From: WHSV01 sp050694055
Lineage (GTDB): Bacteria; Actinomycetota; CADDZG01; WHSQ01
Length of the DNA: 6,287 nt
NCBI GenBank assembly: GCA_050694055.1
Contig: JBOGWX010000018.1
Location: 1 to 6,287 of the forward strand
Direction: 5' to 3'
Shown: one piece after another, positions 1-4,776 of the stretch
Layout: each line of letters starts with the position of its first letter
How positions within the stretch are numbered: position 1 is the stretch's first letter
Made by a program: the position numbers and the translations under genes
Notes under the pieces: generated by a model
The model's input: the letters and a program-made list of their open reading frames with translations, nothing else
Databases searched by the model: none
Told to the model about the DNA's origin: nothing

Positions 1-110
1 GGCTCGAGGTCGTCGGGCTCGGCATCCGGCTCGAGGTCGTCGGGCTCGGCATCCGGCTCGAGGTCGTCGGGCTCGGCATCCGGCTCGAGGTCGTCGGGCT
101 CGGCATCCGG
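1..110. repeat. Perfect 27-bp tandem repeat, four full copies, running off the left edge
   Basis: Identical 27-bp units occupy 3-29, 30-56, 57-83 and 84-110. Bases 1-2 match the end of a further copy, so the array continues outside the window. Read on the minus strand, each unit encodes the nonapeptide PDAEPDDLE within the acidic tail of the DUF4388 protein. The unit length is a multiple of three, so copy-number change keeps the frame. Identity extends to the third codon positions, which points to recent expansion by slippage or recombination. Confidence 0.95.
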
Positions 111-1493
111 CTCGTGGTCCTCGGCAACCGGCTCGTCTTCGTCTGGCTCGGCAATCGGCTCGGCCTCGTACTGTTCGGTAACCGGCTCGTGGTCCTCGGC
201 AACCGGCTCGTCTTCGTCTGGCTCGGCAATCGGCTCGAAGTGCGCCGGGTTGAAGAGGGGATCGGGATTAACGGCAGCGGGCTCGAACCGCGGTGGTTCG
301 AAGCCGGGATCCACGTGGGGTGCGACCGGTATGAAGTTCTCCGCTCTGAAGACGGGGTCGACATCGATGTCCGGCTCGGGCGCGTGGACCTCCGGCGTTG
401 GCTCGTCATCGAGGGAGGGCGCCTCCGTGGCCTGGAACATGCGCTCGAATTCCTCGTCCAGCTCGGGAGCCGGTTGAGATCGGATCACTCGAGGTGCGTG
501 GAACGGGACCTCGTCCGATGCGACCGGTTGTGGCTCGGCGCGTTGGGGATCGATCCTGAGGGGTGGAGGCTGGACTTCGGCCTCGAACTCCTCGTCCGGC
601 TCGGGCTCGGGCTGGGCCTCGAACTCGTCCACCGGCTCGGGCTCGGCCTCCTCCACCGGCTCTGGCTCGGGCTGGGCCTCGAACTCGTTCACCGGCTCAC
701 CAGGTTGTTCGACTCCTGCGTCGCCGTCTGCTTCGAACTGCGGTCTGGCCTCTTCCTGCTCTTCGTGGAGTGCAGGCTCGTCGGCGGCCTCTAGGGGAGG
801 GTCGTCCTCCTGCGCCCCGTCATGCATGTCGAGAAAGAAGTCGACGACCTCCAGGTTGGGATGTTGTCCGGCGTCAGGAGACGTCTCGTGCTGCAGGGCG
901 GTGACCTCGTCGCCGGTCATCGCGGTACCGCCCTGTGTAAAATCCGGCTGTGTAGACACCGCCCCGGGCTCGCTCGCCTCTGCCGCCTCGGCATCGTGAG
1001 GTTCCTCGGACGTCATCGGGACGACGTGGGGCGCAAGCGGGTTGCTGCCCTCGTCGATGGCCCCGATCGTGGCCCCGAACAACGGCACCTCGACCTCGAC
1101 TTCGGCACCGGCCTCCCAGCTGAACTCGCCCGCCTCCCAGGCGAGCAGGTCGGCGAGGGCGTCTTTGATCTGACTGATGACCGCGGCGGCGATGTGCTCG
1201 CCGGAGATGACTCCGTGGGTGAGCAGGATCTGCCCGAGCCGTTCGCCGCTCTCGGCTTGACGGTCGAGCGCCTTCCGGAGCTGCATGTCGCTGATCGCGC
1301 CGATGTCGACGAGCTTCTGGCCGATGAGGCTTCGCGTCAGGCTCGACTCGGCATAGTACGGCTCGCCAAGGCGGACGTAGATCAGTCCGCGACCCGCTTG
1401 ACGTTCGATCTCCAGCCGGCCCGTCTTGTTTCGAGCCCGCAGGATGCCGAGAACGTCGATCAGCGGGAACTCATCGATCGTTCCTCGCAGCAC
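1..1493 (-). CDS. DUF4388/PATAN protein with tandem MshEN-like motifs and long acidic Pro/Glu repeat tail (C-terminus beyond window)
   Basis: The frame is open for 497 codons from GTG 1493 to the left edge with no stop. The frame upstream closes at 1581-1583 and offers no other start, and GGGAG at 1501-1505 sits 7 nt from the GTG. Residues 1-52 look like DUF4388 (PATAN): FPLIDVLGILR, then TGRLEIERQ (24-32), then GLIYVRLGEPYYAES (36-50). Residues 56-79 and 85-108 each fit the MshEN pattern, LG..L...G.I....L..AL..Q (IGQKLVDIGAIS and RLGQILLTHGVIS). Residues 111-127 end in a LLAWEAGEFSWE element usual after such domains. From about residue 150 the protein is low-complexity, rich in E, P, D and A, with EPEPV/EFEAQ repeats and a 9-residue repeat at the edge. 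No signal peptide or membrane segment is visible, so it is probably cytoplasmic. It diverges from pilT-pilC, and PATAN proteins are known to act on pilus motors in cyanobacteria, so a role in pilus control is likely but inferred. The domain call is by eye; the reading frame is near certain. Confidence 0.87.
   Translation of the reverse strand, partial: MLRGTIDEFPLIDVLGILRARNKTGRLEIERQAGRGLIYVRLGEPYYAESSLTRSLIGQKLVDIGAISDMQLRKALDRQAESGERLGQILLTHGVISGEHIAAAVISQIKDALADLLAWEAGEFSWEAGAEVEVEVPLFGATIGAIDEGSNPLAPHVVPMTSEEPHDAEAAEASEPGAVSTQPDFTQGGTAMTGDEVTALQHETSPDAGQHPNLEVVDFFLDMHDGAQEDDPPLEAADEPALHEEQEEARPQFEADGDAGVEQPGEPVNEFEAQPEPEPVEEAEPEPVDEFEAQPEPEPDEEFEAEVQPPPLRIDPQRAEPQPVASDEVPFHAPRVIRSQPAPELDEEFERMFQATEAPSLDDEPTPEVHAPEPDIDVDPVFRAENFIPVAPHVDPGFEPPRFEPAAVNPDPLFNPAHFEPIAEPDEDEPVAEDHEPVTEQYEAEPIAEPDEDEPVAEDHEPDAEPDDLEPDAEPDDLEPDAEPDDLEPDAEPDDLE
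111..237. repeat. 75-bp-period direct repeat (two 52-bp identical segments)
   Basis: Positions 111-162 and 186-237 are identical over 52 bp, separated by 23 bp, giving a 75-bp period (25 codons). On the minus strand each copy encodes EPIAEPDEDEPVAEDHEP. It abuts the 27-bp array and shares its EP-D-AE-P theme, so the two probably arose from the same ancestral unit. It is coding and part of the acidic tail. Confidence 0.9.
604..698. repeat. 60-bp-period direct repeat in the acidic tail
   Basis: Segments 604-638 and 664-698 match at 34 of 35 positions (the only difference is C or T at 629/689). On the minus strand they encode the EPV(D/N)EFEAQPEPEP repeat. It is one more internally duplicated block of the same low-complexity tail, older than the edge array because it has begun to diverge. 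Confidence 0.8.
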
Positions 1494-1500
1494 GTCTCTT

Positions 1501-1505
1501 CTCCC
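1501..1505 (-). promoter_or_regulatory. Ribosome binding site deciding the GTG start of the DUF4388 gene
   Basis: On the minus strand GGGAG lies 7 nt upstream of GTG 1493. No ATG, GTG or TTG occurs in this frame between the GTG and the upstream stop at 1581-1583, so this site fixes the start. Confidence 0.7.
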
Positions 1506-1520
1506 TTTTCGAATAGGAAG

Positions 1521-1536
1521 ACGGGGGCTCCCCCGT
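1521..1536. promoter_or_regulatory. GC inverted repeat ACGGGGG/CCCCCGT, possible operator or 5'-UTR hairpin
   Basis: ACGGGGG (1521-1527) and CCCCCGT (1530-1536) are perfectly complementary around a 2-nt centre. The repeat lies 28 nt upstream of the divergent GTG start. As RNA it would be a 6-bp stem with a 4-nt loop in the DUF4388 leader; as DNA it could be a dyad operator. No regulator is identifiable. Confidence 0.4.
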
Positions 1537-1569
1537 TCTCCTTTAGTTATTCGGCGTGCTTTGGGCGGG

Positions 1570-1594
1570 CTTGAGGAAGTTCAGCCTCCTCAAG
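1570..1594. promoter_or_regulatory. Inverted repeat CTTGAGGA/TCCTCAAG, possible operator
   Basis: A perfect 8-bp dyad (1570-1577 with 1587-1594) is separated by 9 bp. The centre-to-centre distance of 17 bp puts the half-sites on roughly the same DNA face, as expected for a dimeric regulator site. It sits mid-way between the two divergent genes. It could equally be an RNA hairpin, though no U-tract follows on either strand. Confidence 0.4.
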
Positions 1595-1634
1595 GTGGGC
1601 TTTCTAGCTGCCGAAGCATCAGTCGAAATGTCAC

Positions 1635-1662
1635 GGCTGGGTCGCGCTGGGCGATCCAGACC
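1635..1662 (+). promoter_or_regulatory. Predicted hairpin in the pilT 5' leader
   Basis: CTGGGTCGC (1637-1645) pairs with GCGATCCAG (1651-1659) with one G-U wobble and a 5-nt loop. Two more G-C pairs (1635-1636 with 1661-1662) form across a bulged A. It lies about 50 nt before the pilT ATG. Whether it is transcribed depends on the unmapped start site. It matches no riboswitch I recognise. Confidence 0.35.
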
Positions 1663-1703
1663 AATGGGATGAACCGGCCCGAGATCGAGGTGATCCGGCG
1701 AGT

Positions 1704-1708
1704 GGAGG
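1704..1708 (+). promoter_or_regulatory. Ribosome binding site deciding the pilT start at 1714
   Basis: A full GGAGG lies 5 nt before ATG 1714. The alternative upstream in-frame ATG at 1669 and the longer extension beginning at 1426 have no Shine-Dalgarno sequence, and the latter would run into the divergent gene. Confidence 0.8.
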
Positions 1709-1713
1709 CAATC

Positions 1714-3342
1714 ATGAAGCTCGAGGAGGTACTGCAACAGCGCGGCCTCGTCAACGAAGAACAGGTGGCAGCCGCCGCTGCTGAGGCTGCGCGCACCAAC
1801 ACACCGACCGCGTTCGTGTTGATCTCGCAGGGCTTCGTGAGCGAGCAGGACGTCTATGAGGCACAGCGTGAGATCCTCACCGCGGGGGACGGCCGGGCGG
1901 CGCCCTCCGCCCCCCTCGCGCCGCCGCTCGTCTCCTCGTCGGTCGCCCACGCCCCGGCGACTCCGGCGACCCCATCGGCTCCGGAGACGCCGACCGAGCC
2001 GCTCAACACGGGTCCGGCCTCACCCCCACCTCCGCCTTTTTCGCCGGAGGCCGCCGCTTTCCCGTCAGCGCCCGAGTCGTCTCCCCAGGTCGAGCCGGCC
2101 GGCAATGGCAACCGTTCCTCCGTCTCGACCAACGGCAATCCTTCGATGCCCGGGCCCACTTCGACCGTTGCCCCTCCGCTGTCCGACGGAAACGGCACCT
2201 TCGTCGCCGACGACCTCCCCATGGTCGAGGCCGAAGTGGAGGATGAGGCCGAGGACGAAAAAGCCGACGAGCTCAAGGAGCCGAATCTCGCGGAGTTTCT
2301 CGTGGCGGTGATCGACAACGGCGCATCGGACCTTCACATCACGTCCGGCCTGCCACCCATGATTCGGGTACACGGCGAACTCCGTCCGCTGCGCGACTAT
2401 CGCAGGCTCGAGCCCAAGGATCTCCAGGAGCTGCTCTACTCGATGCTCACCCAGAAGCAGCGCGAGATCTTCGAGGAGAACCTCGAGCTCGACATCTCGT
2501 ACTCGTTGCCCGGCCAGGGCCGCTTCCGCGTGAACATCTTCCAGCAACGCGATGCTCTCGGCTCGGTCATGCGAATGATTCCGTTCGAGATCAAATCGAT
2601 CGACGATCTCGGGGTGCCCGAGTCGGTCAAGGAGTTTGCGCAGCTTCGCCGCGGCTTGGTGCTCGTCACCGGCATCACGGGCTCCGGCAAGTCCACGACG
2701 CTCGCCGCTTTGATCGACATGATCAACTCAAAGCGGGCCGAGCACATCATGACGGTCGAGGACCCGATCGAGTTTCTTCACAAGCACAAGAAGGCGATCG
2801 TGAACCAGCGTGAGGTCGGTGCCGACACCAAGAGCTTCGCAAGGGCGCTGAAGCACGTGCTACGCCAAGACCCCGACATCATCCTCGTTGGTGAGATGCG
2901 CGACCTCGAGACGATCTCGACGGCGTTGACCGCCGCCGAGACGGGCCACCTCGTCTTCGGCACGCTGCACACCCAGGATGCACCACAGTCGGTCGACCGT
3001 GTCATCGACGTCTTTCCGCCGCACCAGCAGGAGCAGATCAGGGTCATGCTCGCCGGCACGCTCGCCGGCGTCGTCTCCCAGCAGCTCCTCCCCACACCCA
3101 ACGGTAAGGGCCGAGCGCTCGCCGCCGAGGTGCTCGTGGTCACTCCCGCGGTCCAAAACCTCATCCGTGAGGGCAAGACGCACCAGATCTACACCTCGAT
3201 GCAGGCCGGTGGAAAGTTCGGCATGCAGGTCATGGACCAGCACCTTGCCGAGCTGGTGAAGAAGGGCAAGATCACCTACGAAATGGGACTCGAACGCTCC
3301 CACCACGCGTCTGAGTACAACCGACTGGCTGGGAGGGCTTAG
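1714..3342 (+). CDS. pilT: Type IV pilus retraction ATPase PilT with N-terminal extension
   Basis: 542 residues. A cytoplasmic hexameric ATPase that powers pilus retraction by driving pilin disassembly at the PilC platform. The core (about 190-542) starts with ASDLHIT (204-210), a PilT hallmark. It has Walker A GITGSGKST (320-328, Lys326), an Asp box TVEDPIEF (347-354), Walker B DPDIILVGEMRD (386-397, Glu394) and a His box ETGHLVFGTLHT (409-420, His412 and His419). NLIREGKTHQI (482-492) is the C-terminal PilT signature, favouring PilT over PilB or PilU. PilT is usually near 350 residues. The extra 189 residues are a degenerate MshEN/GspE-N-like module (1-54, KLEEVLQQRGLV and VLISQGFVSEQDV), a Pro/Ala/Ser-rich linker (60-160) and an acidic stretch (165-189). 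All catalytic boxes are intact. The start at 1714 is set by its ribosome binding site; pilC follows 3 nt after the stop. Confidence 0.95.
   Translation: MKLEEVLQQRGLVNEEQVAAAAAEAARTNTPTAFVLISQGFVSEQDVYEAQREILTAGDGRAAPSAPLAPPLVSSSVAHAPATPATPSAPETPTEPLNTGPASPPPPPFSPEAAAFPSAPESSPQVEPAGNGNRSSVSTNGNPSMPGPTSTVAPPLSDGNGTFVADDLPMVEAEVEDEAEDEKADELKEPNLAEFLVAVIDNGASDLHITSGLPPMIRVHGELRPLRDYRRLEPKDLQELLYSMLTQKQREIFEENLELDISYSLPGQGRFRVNIFQQRDALGSVMRMIPFEIKSIDDLGVPESVKEFAQLRRGLVLVTGITGSGKSTTLAALIDMINSKRAEHIMTVEDPIEFLHKHKKAIVNQREVGADTKSFARALKHVLRQDPDIILVGEMRDLETISTALTAAETGHLVFGTLHTQDAPQSVDRVIDVFPPHQQEQIRVMLAGTLAGVVSQQLLPTPNGKGRALAAEVLVVTPAVQNLIREGKTHQIYTSMQAGGKFGMQVMDQHLAELVKKGKITYEMGLERSHHASEYNRLAGRA
3331..3337 (+). 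promoter_or_regulatory. pilC ribosome binding site inside the end of pilT
   Basis: GGGAGGG within the last pilT codons lies 8 nt before ATG 3346. It supports translation of pilC from the pilT message and hence a two-gene operon. Confidence 0.75.
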
Positions 3343-3345
3343 AAG

Positions 3346-4563
3346 ATGGCCGACTCATACGCATACCGAGTTCGAACCAAAGAGGGCCGGGTCCTCGAGG
3401 GCAAGATGGATGCCGGCGGCGAAGCTGCGGTCGCGTCGAAGCTGCGCTCCCAGGGGATGACGCCGATCCAAATCTCGAAGGACTCGAAGGCCTCCATGAA
3501 GATGGAGCTTCACATCCTGCCGCAGAGGGTGAAGCTCAAGGACATCGCCATCTTCTCGCGTCAGTTCGCCACGATGATCAACAGTGGTCTCTCGCTGTTG
3601 CGGGCACTGAACATCCTCGCCGAGCAGTCCGAAAGTCCGAAACTGGCCGACGCGATCAAGAGTATCCGCGACGACGTGGAGCGAGGCTCCAGTCTCTCGG
3701 CGGCGATGAGCAAACACCCCAAGGTCTTCAGCAATCTCTTCGTTTCGATGGTGCGAGCCGGTGAAACCGGTGGTCAGCTCGACACCGTCCTGATGAAGGT
3801 CGCAGACACCTACGAGAACGAGCACAAGCTACGCCAGAAGGTGAAGTCGGCGATGACCTATCCGGTAGCAGTTCTGGGCATCTCCGTGTGCCTCCTGATC
3901 GTGATGCTGATCTTCATCGTCCCCACGTTCGCCGAGATGTTCAAAGGGCTCGGGGGAGAGCTTCCGCTGCCCACCAAGGTCCTGGTGGCAATGAGCAACC
4001 AGGCCAAGATAATTGTGCCGGTCGGCATCGTTGCCTTCATCGGAGGGCTGGTCGCCTACAAGAGGGCTCGCCGAAGCAACGAGAGCTTCCGTCTCAGGAC
4101 GGACCAGCTGAAGCTCAAGATCCCGATCTTTGGGGAGCTCTTCAACAAGATCTCAGTCGCTCGCTTCACCCGCATGCTGGGGCTTCTGCTGAAGTCGGGT
4201 GTTCCCGTTCTGCAGGCGCTGGACATCGTCGGAGAAGCCACGGGCAGCGAGGTGATCACCCGGGCGTCGCGGGACGTGCGCGAGAGTGTCAGAACCGGTG
4301 AGACGATGGCTGCACCGCTGTCGACGCACAAGGTCTTTCCTCCGATGGTCATCCAGATGATCTCGGTGGGCGAAGACACCGGTGCGCTGGACTCGATGCT
4401 CGACAAGATCGCCGACTTCTACGATCAGGAAGTCGAGTCGATGACGGAGTCGCTCGTCTCCCTGATCGAGCCGATGATGATCGCCATGCTGGGCGGCATC
4501 GTGGGTGGAATGGTCATCGCTCTCTACATGCCGATGTTCAAGATCTTCGACCTGATCAAGTAA
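3346..4563 (+). CDS. pilC: Type IV pilus inner-membrane platform protein PilC (GspF family)
   Basis: 405 residues, the usual length for PilC/GspF. It is the inner-membrane platform on which the extension and retraction ATPases act to insert or remove pilins. Two T2SSF domains are visible as an internal repeat: residues 70-196, starting FSRQFATMINSGLSLLRAL and containing RAGETGGQLDTVL (137-149), and residues 274-398, starting FTRMLGLLLKSGVPVLQAL and containing VGEDTGALDSMLD (341-353). Membrane segments are predicted at about 174-194, 221-238 and 376-398, the usual three. A soluble N-terminal part (1-65, YAYRVRTKEGRVLEGKMDA) is typical of the family. It follows pilT by 3 nt with its own strong ribosome binding site. 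No pilin or pilus alignment genes follow, unlike many pilB-pilT-pilC clusters; the next gene concerns glycans. No truncation is seen, and GspF of a type II secretion system is excluded mainly by the pilT neighbour. Confidence 0.95.
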   Translation: MADSYAYRVRTKEGRVLEGKMDAGGEAAVASKLRSQGMTPIQISKDSKASMKMELHILPQRVKLKDIAIFSRQFATMINSGLSLLRALNILAEQSESPKLADAIKSIRDDVERGSSLSAAMSKHPKVFSNLFVSMVRAGETGGQLDTVLMKVADTYENEHKLRQKVKSAMTYPVAVLGISVCLLIVMLIFIVPTFAEMFKGLGGELPLPTKVLVAMSNQAKIIVPVGIVAFIGGLVAYKRARRSNESFRLRTDQLKLKIPIFGELFNKISVARFTRMLGLLLKSGVPVLQALDIVGEATGSEVITRASRDVRESVRTGETMAAPLSTHKVFPPMVIQMISVGEDTGALDSMLDKIADFYDQEVESMTESLVSLIEPMMIAMLGGIVGGMVIALYMPMFKIFDLIK

Positions 4564-4593
4564 GCCGGACGCTTCTTCGGTCCAAGGCTCGAC

Positions 4594-4637
4594 CGAGGCC
4601 CGGAGGGGGCACACACCAGCGCCCCGTCCGGGCCTCG
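4594..4637 (+). terminator. Strong GC hairpin after pilC, likely end of the pilTC transcript
   Basis: CGAGGCCCGGA (4594-4604) pairs perfectly with TCCGGGCCTCG (4627-4637). After a single G-G mismatch, GGGGC (4606-4610) pairs with GCCCC (4621-4625) around a 10-nt loop. It lies 30 nt after the pilC stop. No U-tract follows, so it is either an actinobacterial-type terminator lacking the U run or an mRNA 3'-end stabiliser. Confidence 0.6.
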
Positions 4638-4659
4638 AGCGCGTCTCGATCCCTAAAGA

Positions 4660-4776
4660 CGGCTCTCATTGCACCGATAAATAGGTGAAAGCCGGTAGCG
4701 GGCTGCCTTGCCCCGAGCCGGTTCACGAGAAAGGACGTGCCTCTTGGGAGCGGAGGACGCCGGCCGGGGACTTCTC
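4660..4776 (+). promoter_or_regulatory. Possible structured RNA leader of the glycan genes
   Basis: The best fold pairs GTGAA (4685-4689) with TTCAC (4722-4726), CCGG (4692-4695) with CCGG (4718-4721) and CGGG (4699-4702) with CCCG (4712-4715), with small internal loops. A competing 5' fold pairs CGGCT (4660-4664) with AGCCG (4690-4694) and CACC (4672-4675) with GGTG (4684-4687), so the two exclude each other. GAGAA (4727-4731) can also pair with TTCTC (4772-4776), which abuts the chosen start codon. This layout would suit a regulated leader, but GC-rich DNA yields such pairings easily, no known riboswitch is recognised, and the transcription start is unknown. Confidence 0.35.
4766..4770 (+). 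promoter_or_regulatory. Weak ribosome binding site supporting ATG 4777
   Basis: GGGGA lies 6 nt before ATG 4777. An alternative is AAAGGA (4730-4735) 8 nt before TTG 4744; the later ATG 4822 has no recognisable site. The longest frame, from TTG 4708, would start inside the leader hairpin and has no site. Confidence 0.45.

Larger units (their letters stand above)
1494..1713. other. Divergent intergenic region between the DUF4388 gene and pilT
   Basis: This 220-bp stretch must hold the promoters of both diverging genes. I see no convincing -35/-10 pair on either strand. Plus-strand frames crossing it belong to an upstream in-frame extension of pilT that lacks a ribosome binding site and would overlap the divergent gene, so it is not coding. 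It contains three inverted repeats, listed separately. Confidence 0.6.

Noticed and set aside
1..237. CRISPR array
   Set aside because: The repeats are contiguous with no unique spacers, and both periods are multiples of three within an open coding frame.
114..794. 226-residue plus-strand open frame rich in GNRL/WLG repeats
   Set aside because: It is the antisense shadow of the tandem-repeat acidic tail of the minus-strand DUF4388 gene, with no domain and no ribosome binding site.
822..1574. 250-residue plus-strand open frame
   Set aside because: It is complementary to the conserved DUF4388/MshEN part of the minus-strand gene and covers that gene's start; its Arg/Asp/Leu-rich product resembles no family I know.
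1628..1672. Small 14-codon plus-strand frame in the pilT leader (ATG 1628 to TGA)
   Set aside because: No ribosome binding site precedes it and the peptide shows no attenuator-like codon run.
1426..1713. 96-residue upstream extension of pilT
   Set aside because: It overlaps the divergent gene's start, lacks a ribosome binding site, and its sequence is not MshEN- or PilT-like, whereas ATG 1714 has a perfect GGAGG.
1854..2318. Minus-strand Ser/Gly/Ala-rich open frame opposite the pilT linker
   Set aside because: It is a GC-rich shadow of the Pro/Ala-rich linker; the plus-strand frame carries the conserved motifs.
4660..4776. c-di-GMP-I (GEMM) riboswitch
   Set aside because: The segment GGTAGCGGGCTGCC loosely recalls the GEMM 3' end, but the conserved core with GGGACGCAAAGC is absent.
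4708..4776. Upstream TTG start extending the sugar transferase by 23 residues
   Set aside because: It lies inside a strong hairpin, has no ribosome binding site, and adds non-membrane sequence not needed by the family.
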